Shown piece after piece: positions 19,050-26,750 of a DNA stretch of 64,000 nucleotides. Position 1 is the first letter of the stretch; each line of letters starts with the position of its first letter. This stretch comes from Microbacterium sp. 3J1 (lineage in GTDB: Bacteria > Actinomycetota > Actinomycetes > Actinomycetales > Microbacteriaceae), in assembly GCF_001049495.1 (NCBI RefSeq), contig NZ_CDWI01000010.1:62001-126000 (forward strand). Direction: 5' to 3'. The notes below the pieces were generated by a model. That model was not told where the DNA came from. It saw nothing but the letters and a program-made list of their open reading frames with translations, and did not search any database. The translations under genes were made by a program, and so were the position numbers.

Positions 19050-20510
19050 ATGACGGCGGAGAGCTGGGGCTGGTGGATCACCGCCTTCCTCCTCGTGCTG
19101 GACCTCACGATCCGCATCACCGCGATCATCGTGATCCCGCGCAACCGACGCCCCACCGCGGCGATGGCCTGGCTGCTCGCCGTGTTCTTCATCCCGTTCA
19201 TCGGGGTCTTCCTCTTCATCATGATCGGCAACCCGCGTCTGCCGCGGGCGCGGCGCCGCAAGCAGGACCAGATCAACGAGTACATCGCCGAGACCAGCGA
19301 GCACCTGCACTTCGGCACGCTCCGCCCCGACGCCCCCAGCTGGTTCCCGCCGCTCGTGGAGATGAACCACCGCCTCGGGGCTCTGCCGATCTCCGGTGAC
19401 AACGGCGCGCACCTCATCGCGCGGTACCAGGACTCGCTCGACGCCATGGCCGACGAGATCCGCAAGGCCCGCGACTACGTCCACATCGAGTTCTACATCC
19501 TGCAGTCCGACGCCGCGACCGACAACTTCTTCCGCGCCATGGAGGAGGTCGCCGAGCGCGGCGTGCACGTACGCGTGCTGCTCGACCACTGGGCGAACCG
19601 GTGGAAGCCCCGCTACCGCAAGACCATCAAGCGCCTGAACGCGATGGGGGCGGACTGGCATCTCATGCTCCCGGTGCAGCCCTTCAAGGGCCGGATGCAG
19701 CGACCCGACCTCCGCAACCACCGCAAGCTCGTGGTCATCGACGGCAAGGTCGCCTTCCTCGGATCGCAGAACGTCACCGACTCGACCTACAACCTGCCGA
19801 AGAACATCAAGCGCGGGCTGCACTGGGTCGATCTCATGGTCCGCATCGACGGCCCCGTTGTGCTGAGCATCAACGCCATCTTCCTCAGCGACTGGTACAG
19901 CGAGACCGACGAAGTGCTGCAGGAGATCGACATCTCCCATGCCCAAGCCGGTTCCGGAGATCTGGACTGCCAGGTCGTTCCCTCCGGTCCCGGGTTCGAG
20001 GTCGAGAACAACCTGAGGCTCTTCCTCGGCCTGCTGTACGCGGCCAAGGAGAGGATCATGATCGTCAGCCCGTACTTCGTCCCCGACGAGGCGCTGCTGC
20101 TGGCCGTGACCGCGGCCGTCGATCGTGGGGTCGCCGTCGAGCTCTTCGTCTCCGAAGAAGGAGATCAGGCGATGGTCTATCACGCGCAGCGCAGCTACTA
20201 CGAGGCCCTGCTGAAGGCCGGTGTGCGCATCTGGATGTATCGCAAGCCGTACATCCTGCACACGAAGAGCCTGACGATTGACGATCAGGTGGCGGTGATC
20301 GGGTCGAGCAACATGGACATGCGGTCGTTCGGCCTCAACCTCGAGGTGTCGATGCTCGTGCGCGGCGAGGAGTTCGTCGCCGAGATGCGCGTCGTCGAAG
20401 ACGAGTACCGCTCGCTCAGCCGCGAGCTGACGCTGGAGGAGTGGATGCAGCAGCCGCTGCGCTCGACCGTGCTCGACAACCTCGCGCGGCTCACCTCCGC
20501 ACTGCAGTGA
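19050..20510 (+). CDS. cls: Cardiolipin synthase
   Basis: A 486-residue membrane enzyme that condenses two phosphatidylglycerols into cardiolipin. Two N-terminal transmembrane helices (about 8-60, PLDc_N region) are followed by two phospholipase D motifs, HRKLVVID starting at His224 and HTKSLTID starting at His404, each followed by GSxN. The length matches bacterial ClsA. The ATG has GAGAGGG upstream. Probably monocistronic. Confidence 0.93.
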   Translation: MTAESWGWWITAFLLVLDLTIRITAIIVIPRNRRPTAAMAWLLAVFFIPFIGVFLFIMIGNPRLPRARRRKQDQINEYIAETSEHLHFGTLRPDAPSWFPPLVEMNHRLGALPISGDNGAHLIARYQDSLDAMADEIRKARDYVHIEFYILQSDAATDNFFRAMEEVAERGVHVRVLLDHWANRWKPRYRKTIKRLNAMGADWHLMLPVQPFKGRMQRPDLRNHRKLVVIDGKVAFLGSQNVTDSTYNLPKNIKRGLHWVDLMVRIDGPVVLSINAIFLSDWYSETDEVLQEIDISHAQAGSGDLDCQVVPSGPGFEVENNLRLFLGLLYAAKERIMIVSPYFVPDEALLLAVTAAVDRGVAVELFVSEEGDQAMVYHAQRSYYEALLKAGVRIWMYRKPYILHTKSLTIDDQVAVIGSSNMDMRSFGLNLEVSMLVRGEEFVAEMRVVEDEYRSLSRELTLEEWMQQPLRSTVLDNLARLTSALQ

Positions 20511-20562
20511 CAGCATCGCGGCCCACGCGCGCAAGGGGGTGACCGCTCTCGAAGGGGGCCGG

Positions 20563-20568
20563 TACCCT
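20563..20568 (+). promoter_or_regulatory. -10 box, leaderless (lipoprotein gene)
   Basis: TACCCT lies six bases upstream of the ATG at 20575. Confidence 0.45.
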
Positions 20569-20574
20569 GTGTGC

Positions 20575-21315
20575 ATGATCTCCTCCACGCGCGCCGTCGC
20601 CGCCCTCTCCGCCCTGGGTGCCGTCCTCCTGATCGCGGGCTGCACGATCGGCCCCGGTGCCACCTCGCCCAGCTCCACCTCGCTCCCGTCGAGCGGGCCG
20701 GGGCAGAGCTCGGACGACTCCGACGACCTCGAGGGCACGCTGCTCGACGACGGCCGCATGTTCGCGGTCGTCACGTTCGGGTCCTCCACCTGCATCCCGC
20801 AGGTGGACACCGTCACGGCCGAGGGGCAGACGGTCTCGGTGACCCTGATGGACGTCGACGCCGGAGGCGAGACCGAGAAGGCCTGCACCACCGACCTCGC
20901 CCCGCGGGCGAGCGTCGGAGCGCTGCCGGAAGGCGTCGATCCGACGAAGGAGATCACGCTGCAGGTGACGTACGGCGACATGGTCGACGACGTCGAGATC
21001 GACGGCGATGCGTCGCTCATGGGCGCCCCGGGCTCGCCCACCGAGTACCTCCCGTCGGCGGGGTGGCTCGACGATGGCTCCCTCGTGCTCCTCACGTGGG
21101 GTTCTTCCGGATGCCCGCCCGTGGTCGACACGCTCGAGGGATCGGGGAACACGGGCACGGCGACGTTCGTGACCGACGAGAACCAGGCGTGCACGATGGA
21201 CATGGCGCCGCGCGCCACGATCCTGTCCTTCGGCGACGACGAGGTGGAGGACGACGGCTTCACCCTCACCCTGGTGGGCGGCGGCCTCGAGGGCACCGTC
21301 CAGGTGCGCGGCTGA
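20575..21315 (+). CDS. Lipoprotein with internal duplication
   Basis: A 246-residue secreted lipoprotein. The signal peptide ends in the lipobox LIAGC (Cys near residue 22), followed by a Ser/Pro/Gly linker. Two homologous halves follow: the first begins LLDDGRMFAVVTFGSSTC, the second WLDDGSLVLLTWGSSGC, and both continue with a VDT motif and a C-T-x-D-x-APRA block. Each half keeps two cysteines, probably a disulfide. The family is unknown to me; it may bind a ligand or act in the envelope. The TACCCT box supports the ATG at 20575 over an in-frame upstream ATG. Confidence 0.75.
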   Translation: MISSTRAVAALSALGAVLLIAGCTIGPGATSPSSTSLPSSGPGQSSDDSDDLEGTLLDDGRMFAVVTFGSSTCIPQVDTVTAEGQTVSVTLMDVDAGGETEKACTTDLAPRASVGALPEGVDPTKEITLQVTYGDMVDDVEIDGDASLMGAPGSPTEYLPSAGWLDDGSLVLLTWGSSGCPPVVDTLEGSGNTGTATFVTDENQACTMDMAPRATILSFGDDEVEDDGFTLTLVGGGLEGTVQVRG

Positions 21316-21336
21316 GGACAGGTACGCGGCTGAGGA
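21301..21336 (+). repeat. 18-bp tandem duplication across a stop codon
   Basis: CAGGTGCGCGGCTGAGGA (21301-21318) is repeated with one change at 21319-21336. The first unit contains the lipoprotein stop codon and the second repeats it in the same frame. Confidence 0.85.
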
Positions 21337-21351
21337 CAGCTGCGCTGCCGG

Positions 21352-22350
21352 TCAGAGTGCCGAGACCGGGTGGCCGGCCGGCAGCGCCAGCAGGAGCGCA
21401 CTCGGGTCCACGCGGCAGGTGATGCGCACGGCGACGCCGAACTCGTCGCCGTCGAGCTCGATCGGGGTCGGCTTCGTCGCCGCGGCTTCGGCGGCGGATC
21501 CGCGGAAGTAGTGAACGGATGCGTCCTTGCCGCGCCGCTCGAGCACTCGTCGGCCGGCGCGTGAGCGACGCAGCACCGAGTTGTCCCACCAGATTTTGCG
21601 CCAGACCCCGAGCCACCCCAGCATTCCGGTGGGCTGGATCACAGCGAGGTCGAGTGTGGCATCCGTGATGGAGGCATCGGGGATGAGCGCGATGCCTGCG
21701 GGCAGCAGGCCGCAGTTCGCGAAGAGGATGCTGTACACCTTCGTGGTGTGCAGGCGGCCGTCGTCGACCTGGAACACCGCACGGAACGGCTCAGCCGTGA
21801 CGAGCGACCTCGCGGCCCCGTCGACGTAGGCGATCCAGCCGACGGACCTCTTGAGGTCGGGCCGGGTGTTGGCGATCATGTCGGCATCCAGTCCCATGCC
21901 CGCGAGGACGACGTACGCGTGTTCCTCGTGCTCGCCGCTCACGCGCGTGAGGCGCGCCCAGCCGATGTCGATCGCGACGCGGAAGTCGCCCAGCGCGGCG
22001 CGGATCATGTCGTCGGGGGAGCCCATCGGGAGCCCGAGGTTGCGGGCCAGGAGGTTGCCGGTGCCGCTGGGCAGGATCGCGAGCGGGACGCCGGTGTTCG
22101 CGATCGCCTCCGAGACGGCCCGCACAGTGCCGTCGCCGCCGGCGACGAGCACGACGGCGACGCCGCGGTTCAGCGCGAGGGCGGTCGCCCCCTGCCCGGC
22201 ATCCGCCAGCGTCGTCGGGTAGAAGGCCGGATGCTCCCACCCCGCCTCCTGCGACAGCTCGCGGACCCGGGCGCGGAGATGCCTCTCGTCGACCTTGATC
22301 GGGTTGTAGATGAGCGCCGCCTGTCTTCTCGGCGGGGCGCTGGAGGTCAT
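21352..22350 (-). CDS. Diacylglycerol kinase family lipid kinase
   Basis: A 332-residue protein of the DgkB/YegS type, which phosphorylates diacylglycerol or a related lipid with ATP for phospholipid recycling. The nucleotide-binding motif GGDGTV (about 71-76) and PSGTGNLLARNL (about 94-105) are intact, and the family's C-terminal beta-sandwich region follows. TAGAGT six bases before the ATG at 22350 suggests a leaderless message. It is divergent from serS. Confidence 0.9.
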   Translation of the reverse strand: MTSSAPPRRQAALIYNPIKVDERHLRARVRELSQEAGWEHPAFYPTTLADAGQGATALALNRGVAVVLVAGGDGTVRAVSEAIANTGVPLAILPSGTGNLLARNLGLPMGSPDDMIRAALGDFRVAIDIGWARLTRVSGEHEEHAYVVLAGMGLDADMIANTRPDLKRSVGWIAYVDGAARSLVTAEPFRAVFQVDDGRLHTTKVYSILFANCGLLPAGIALIPDASITDATLDLAVIQPTGMLGWLGVWRKIWWDNSVLRRSRAGRRVLERRGKDASVHYFRGSAAEAAATKPTPIELDGDEFGVAVRITCRVDPSALLLALPAGHPVSAL

Positions 22351-22356
22351 GGCGCT

Positions 22357-22362
22357 ACTCTA
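22357..22362 (-). promoter_or_regulatory. -10 box, leaderless (lipid kinase)
   Basis: TAGAGT on the minus strand is six bases before the ATG at 22350. Confidence 0.5.
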
Positions 22363-22448
22363 GCCGCGGCATCCGACCGCCCTGCTCGCGGTGCCGGACC
22401 GCCCTGCCGACGCCTCTCCGGCGGGGCGGACGCGCCCGGCACGCACCA

Positions 22449-22454
22449 TAGACT
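22449..22454 (+). promoter_or_regulatory. -10 box, leaderless (serS)
   Basis: TAGACT lies six bases upstream of the ATG at 22461. Confidence 0.5.
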
Positions 22455-22460
22455 TGGTGG

Positions 22461-23744
22461 ATGATCGAGCTTGCACTCCTCCGCGAGAATCCGGAGATCG
22501 TCCGCCGTTCTCAGGCCGCCCGAGGCAACGACCAGGGCACCGTCGACACCGCGCTCGAGGCAGACCGATCGCGTCGCGCGGCGCTCGCGGCCTTCGAAGA
22601 GCTGCGGGCTGAGCAGAACGCGTTCGGCAAGCAGGTCGCGAAGGCCCCCAAGGAGGAGAAGGCGGCGCTCGTCGCGCAGGTCAAGGACCTCGCGGAGCGC
22701 GTCAAGCAGGCCCAGCAGACGGCGAACGAGGCGGCTGACGCCCTCGCCGCGGCACTCGCCCGCATCGAGAACGTCGTCATCGACGGTGTCCCCGCCGGTG
22801 GCGAGGCCGACTTCGTGGAGCTCCGCCGGGTCGGCGAGGTGCCCGCCTTCGACTTCGAGCCCCGTGATCACCTCGAGCTCGGCGAGATCCTCGGCGCGAT
22901 CGACATGGAGCGCGGCGCCAAGGTGTCGGGTGCGCGCTTCTACTTCCTCCGCGGCATCGGCGCGCGCCTCGAGATCGCCCTCATGAACCTGGCGCTCGAC
23001 AAGGCCCTGCAGAACGGCTTCATTCCGCTGATCACGCCCACCCTCGTGCGGCCGGAGATCATGCAGGGCACCGGGTTCCTCGGCGAGCACGCCGACGAGG
23101 TCTACCACCTCGACAAGGACGACGACCTCTATCTCGTCGGCACCAGCGAGGTCGCGCTGGCGGGCTACCACAAGGACGAGATCCTCGACCTGGGCAAGGG
23201 CGCGCTGCGTTACGCCGGCTGGTCGACGTGCTACCGGCGTGAGGCGGGCTCGCACGGCAAGGACACTCGCGGGATCATCCGCGTGCACCAGTTCAACAAG
23301 CTGGAGATGTTCGTCTACACGACGCCCGAGGACGCCGAGGCCGAGCACCTGCGCCTCATCGCCCTGCAGGAGGAGATGCTGACGGCGCTCGGCCTCGCCT
23401 ACCGCGTGATCGACGTCGCCGCCGGGGACCTCGGATCGAGCGCCGCCCGCAAGTACGACATCGAGGCCTGGGTGCCGACCCAGGGCGCGTTCCGCGAGCT
23501 CACCTCGACCTCGAACTGCACCACGTACCAGGCCCGTCGGCTCGACATCCGGCACCGCCCGGAGGTCGAAGACGGGCAGACGGCGAAGACGCGGCACGTC
23601 GCCACGCTGAACGGGACGCTCGCGACCACCCGCTGGATCGTCGCCCTGCTGGAGACGCATCAGCAGGCGGACGGATCCGTGCGGGTGCCCGAGGTGCTGC
23701 GCCCGTATCTGGGTGGACTCGAAGTGCTGGAGCCCGAGGCGTGA
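22461..23744 (+). CDS. serS: Seryl-tRNA synthetase
   Basis: A 427-residue class II synthetase. The N-terminal long antiparallel coiled coil (about 30-105) contacts the variable arm of tRNA-Ser. The core has [10 protein letters not shown], the motif 2 region [21 protein letters not shown], and [15 protein letters not shown]. Length and start are normal. It overlaps the HAD gene by four bases (GTGA). A tRNA-Ser(TGA) gene lies 860 bases downstream. Confidence 0.96.
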   Translation: MIELALLRENPEIVRRSQAARGNDQGTVDTALEADRSRRAALAAFEELRAEQNAFGKQVAKAPKEEKAALVAQVKDLAERVKQAQQTANEAADALAAALARIENVVIDGVPAGGEADFVELRRVGEVPAFDFEPRDHLELGEILGAIDMERGAKVSGARFYFLRGIGARLEIALMNLALDKALQNGFIPLITPTLVRPEIMQGTGFLGEHADEVYHLDKDDDLYLVGTSEVALAGYHKDEILDLGKGALRYAGWSTCYRREAGSHGKDTRGIIRVHQFNKLEMFVYTTPEDAEAEHLRLIALQEEMLTALGLAYRVIDVAAGDLGSSAARKYDIEAWVPTQGAFRELTSTSNCTTYQARRLDIRHRPEVEDGQTAKTRHVATLNGTLATTRWIVALLETHQQADGSVRVPEVLRPYLGGLEVLEPEA

Positions 23745-24562
23745 CGGCGCACTGGCTCGTCGGACTCGACGTCGACGGCACGATCCTGCTGCAGGACGAG
23801 ACCATGAGTCCCGGCGTCCCCGAGGCTGTCGCGCGACTGCGGGATGCCGGCCACGAGGTCACGATCGCGACCGGTCGCAGTTGGATGGCCACCCACCGCT
23901 ATGTCGACGAGCTCGGCCTCACGCCGCAGTTCGTCGTGTGCTCGAACGGCGCGGTCACGATGCGGCGGGTCGGCGACGAGTGGGAGCGGTGGCACATCGA
24001 GACCTTCGACCCCTCGCCCGTGCTGGCCCTGCTGCGCGAGCGGCTGCCGGATGCCCGGTACATGGTCGAGCTCGGCGACGGCAAGCGCCTCTACACCGAG
24101 CACCTCGACGACTGGACGCTCGACGGTGGCCGGCAGGTGGGCTTCGAGGAGCTCGTCGCCGAACCCGTCTCGCGTGTCGTCGTCGTGTCGCCCGGGCATG
24201 ATGAGGACGACTTCCACCGGCTGGTGTCCGACGCCGGACTCAACGAGGTGTCGTACGCGATCGGCTGGACGGCATGGCTCGACATCGCTCCTCAGGGCGT
24301 CGACAAGGGCACGGCCCTCGAGCGGGTGCGCACGGAGCTGGGCTTCGGCCGCGGTCAGGTGCTCGTGGCCGGCGACGGACGCAACGACCTCGGCATGTTC
24401 GGCTGGGCCCTCGGGCTCGACGGACGCGCCGTGGCGATGGGTCAGGCCCCCGACGAGGTCAAGGCCGCCGCGGGCGAGGTGACGGGCGATGTCGTCGACG
24501 GCGGACTCGCCGTCGCGCTGAACTCCCTTCCAGCCCCTGCCCAGGTCAGCGCGGGAGAATAG
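23741..24562 (+). CDS. HAD family hydrolase (Cof type)
   Basis: A 273-residue cytoplasmic phosphatase-like protein. The catalytic motif DVDGTIL (Asp at about 9 and 11) and the C-terminal [10 protein letters not shown] (motif IV) are intact, with a Cof-type C2 cap between. The substrate is unknown; such enzymes dephosphorylate sugar phosphates or nucleotides. The GTG start overlaps the serS stop, so the two genes are probably cotranscribed. Confidence 0.88.
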   Translation: MTAHWLVGLDVDGTILLQDETMSPGVPEAVARLRDAGHEVTIATGRSWMATHRYVDELGLTPQFVVCSNGAVTMRRVGDEWERWHIETFDPSPVLALLRERLPDARYMVELGDGKRLYTEHLDDWTLDGGRQVGFEELVAEPVSRVVVVSPGHDEDDFHRLVSDAGLNEVSYAIGWTAWLDIAPQGVDKGTALERVRTELGFGRGQVLVAGDGRNDLGMFGWALGLDGRAVAMGQAPDEVKAAAGEVTGDVVDGGLAVALNSLPAPAQVSAGE

Positions 24563-24604
24563 AACTCGGCTAGACTCACGGCTTGTCGGCAGATTCGTCT
24601 GTCG

Positions 24605-24689
24605 GGAGGGTTGTCCGAGCGGCCGATGGAGCTGGTCTTGAAAACCAGTGGGCAGAGATGTCTCGTGGGTTCGAATCCCACACCCTCCG
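24605..24689 (+). tRNA. tRNA-Ser (TGA)
   Basis: Acceptor GGAGGGT/ACCCTCC with discriminator G, anticodon TGA in loop CTTGAAA, a long variable arm (GGGCAGAGATGTCTC region) and T loop TTCGAAT. CCA is not encoded. A possible -10, TAGACT, lies at 24571-24576. Confidence 0.95.
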
Positions 24690-24737
24690 CTTCCTGAGCA
24701 CGGTGCCTGCACCGCACGCTGAACCGAAAGGCCCCGA

Positions 24738-25997
24738 GTGAGTCAGAGCACCCGACGCCGTCGCACCATCGCGCGACATGGCCAGCTGCGCACGCCCGGC
24801 CCTGTCAGCCAGCTTCTGAAGTTCATCGCGATCGGCCTCGCCGTCGTCCTCGTGAGCGGCATGGGCGTCGCGGCATACGTGGTCTACGACCTGTCGAGCA
24901 CCGTGACGGCGAACGCCGTCGAGCTCGACGACACCAAGGACCTTCCCCCGGACATCAGCGAGTACGAAGGCGGATTCAACCTCCTCCTCACCGGCGTCGA
25001 CACGTGCGAGGAGGCCTACGCCGCCTACTTCGGCGACCGCTGCAGCGGCCCCGACTCGGAGGGCACTCTCAACGACGTCAACCTGCTCGTGCACGTCTCC
25101 GAGGAGCCGCGACGCATCACCGTCGTGAGCTTCCCCCGCGACCTCATGCTCCCGATCCCGGAGTGCGAGGACGCCGAGGGCGAGGTCCACTCGGCGATGA
25201 GCAAGCAGTCGCTGAACACCGCCTACACGGACGGCGGCCTCAACTGCGTCGCGAAGACCATCACGCAGCTCACCGGGCAGGACATCCAGTTCGCGGCATC
25301 CGTCACCTTCGGCGGCGTCATCGAGATCACGAACGCCATCGGCGGAGTCGACGTCTGCCTCGCGACGCCCATCAAGGACAGGTACACCGGCCTCGACATG
25401 GCGGCCGGCACACACACGATCCAGGGCCTGGAGGCGCTGCAGTTCCTGCGTACGCGGCACGGCGTCGGTGACGGCAGCGACCTCGGCCGCATCGGCAACC
25501 AGCAGCAGTACATGTCGAGCCTGGTGCGCAAGATGATCAGCGGCGAGACGCTCGGCAACGTCCCGACGATGCTGAAGCTCGCGAACGTCGGCCTCAGCAA
25601 CGTCGAGGCCAGCACCTCGCTCGCGGAGCCGATCAAGATCGTGCAGATCGCGCTCGCGGTCAAGTCGGTGCCGTTCGAGGACATCGTCTTCCTGCAGTTC
25701 CCGACCCAGACGGATCCCGACAACCCCAACAAGGTCGTCGCGAACAAGTCCGCGGCCCAGACGATGTGGGACGCGATCAACGCGAACGCGCAGCTGCAGG
25801 TGACGCACGAGAACAGCGAGAACGACGGGGTGGTCGTGACGGAGCCGGTTCCCGGCACCGCGACCGAGCCGACGACCCCGGGCACCGAGGCGACGCCCGA
25901 TCCGGCGGCGACACCGGACAACGTCGTGGCGCTGCCCGACTCGATCAAGGGCAACTCGGCCGCTCAGCAGACCTGCTCCAACGGCAACGTGCGCTGA
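24738..25997 (+). CDS. LCP family cell-wall glycopolymer ligase
   Basis: A 419-residue LytR-CpsA-Psr protein, a membrane-anchored phosphotransferase that attaches polyprenyl-linked glycopolymers to peptidoglycan. A basic N terminus and one transmembrane helix (about 25-55) precede the LCP domain (about 75-310). The domain includes SFPRDLMLPIP, containing the lipid-pyrophosphate-binding Arg/Asp, and LQFLRTRHGVGDGSDLGR. A Thr/Pro/Glu-rich tail follows, ending with a lone cysteine. The GTG at 24738 has GAAAGG upstream. Confidence 0.9.
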   Translation: MSQSTRRRRTIARHGQLRTPGPVSQLLKFIAIGLAVVLVSGMGVAAYVVYDLSSTVTANAVELDDTKDLPPDISEYEGGFNLLLTGVDTCEEAYAAYFGDRCSGPDSEGTLNDVNLLVHVSEEPRRITVVSFPRDLMLPIPECEDAEGEVHSAMSKQSLNTAYTDGGLNCVAKTITQLTGQDIQFAASVTFGGVIEITNAIGGVDVCLATPIKDRYTGLDMAAGTHTIQGLEALQFLRTRHGVGDGSDLGRIGNQQQYMSSLVRKMISGETLGNVPTMLKLANVGLSNVEASTSLAEPIKIVQIALAVKSVPFEDIVFLQFPTQTDPDNPNKVVANKSAAQTMWDAINANAQLQVTHENSENDGVVVTEPVPGTATEPTTPGTEATPDPAATPDNVVALPDSIKGNSAAQQTCSNGNVR

Positions 25998-26018
25998 GCC
26001 GCCTCCGAGCGTTCCACG

Positions 26019-26054
26019 AAGCCGCTCCTCCGATCTCTCGGGGGAGCGGCTTCG
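26019..26054. terminator. Bidirectional terminator
   Basis: CGAAGCCGCTCCTCC pairs with GGGGGAGCGGCTTCG around a short loop. It lies between the convergent LCP and TetR genes. Confidence 0.75.
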
Positions 26055-26069
26055 TCGTCCGCGCCGCTG

Positions 26070-26657
26070 TCAGCGGCTCTCAGCGGGCGGGTGGAGCACG
26101 TCCATGAGCGCCCCGATGATTCCGGGCATGTCGACGCTCCGATCGATCATCCACTGCAGCTGCAGGCCGTCGGCCACCGCCTGGATCACCCTCGACATCG
26201 TGTCGGGGTCGAGGGCGGCGCGACCCTCGTCGTCGACGAACGCCTCGGTGATGGCATGACGCAGGCGCTCGCGCCGGGCGAGGAAGTACTCATGCGCCGG
26301 GTGCGCCGGATCCACGGCATCGACGGCGAGGCGTGAGAACAGCTCGACGACGCCCGGCACCTCGGTGTTGTGGCGGATCACCTCGATGAAGGCGGCCTTG
26401 GCGTCAGCCGTGCCCACGGAGTCGCCGAGATGCGGAGACCGCTCGTCGCGCTCGTCGCGGGTGCGGAGTACCTCGGTGAAGAGCTCCTCCTTGCTGCCGA
26501 AGTAGTGCAGCAGGGCCGCCGGTGTGACACCCACGCCCTCGGCGATCTGCTTGAGGGAGGCGTTCTGGTAGCCCTTGCGCCCGATCACGTCGAGCGCGCT
26601 CTCGAGGATCTCCTCGCGCCGGGCGACGCCTTTCGCGTATGAACCTCGTCGTGCCAT
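26070..26657 (-). CDS. TetR family transcriptional regulator
   Basis: A 195-residue repressor-type protein. The N-terminal HTH (GRKGYQNASLKQIAEGVGVTPAALLHYFGSK, about 28-58) is typical TetR, and the C-terminal ligand domain (about 75-195) is of the BetI/TetR_C group. TAGGGT lies six bases before the ATG at 26657, so it appears leaderless. It is divergent from the GH3 gene, and an inverted repeat, GACCC/GGGTC, lies between them, so it probably controls both itself and the glycosidase. Confidence 0.88.
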   Translation of the reverse strand: MARRGSYAKGVARREEILESALDVIGRKGYQNASLKQIAEGVGVTPAALLHYFGSKEELFTEVLRTRDERDERSPHLGDSVGTADAKAAFIEVIRHNTEVPGVVELFSRLAVDAVDPAHPAHEYFLARRERLRHAITEAFVDDEGRAALDPDTMSRVIQAVADGLQLQWMIDRSVDMPGIIGALMDVLHPPAESR

Positions 26658-26662
26658 GGGTC

Positions 26663-26681
26663 GACCCTATTCCGACGGGTC
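26663..26681. promoter_or_regulatory. Candidate TetR operator
   Basis: Inverted repeat GACCC-9 bases-GGGTC. It overlaps the TetR gene's -10 (26664-26669, TAGGGT on the minus strand) and ends just before the -35 of the GH3 promoter, so one bound dimer could block both. Confidence 0.45.
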
Positions 26682-26682
26682 A

Positions 26683-26711
26683 TTGAGATCCAATACTGAC
26701 TCGCATATAGT
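26683..26711 (+). promoter_or_regulatory. Promoter of the GH3 gene
   Basis: TTGAGA (26683-26688), 17 bases, TATAGT (26706-26711). It is the best vegetative-type promoter in this part of the window. The leader contains GAAAGGAAG before the ATG at 26751. Confidence 0.7.
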
Positions 26712-26750
26712 TTTCGCAAGACACCGGCGTCGCTCCGCGAAAGGAAGACC

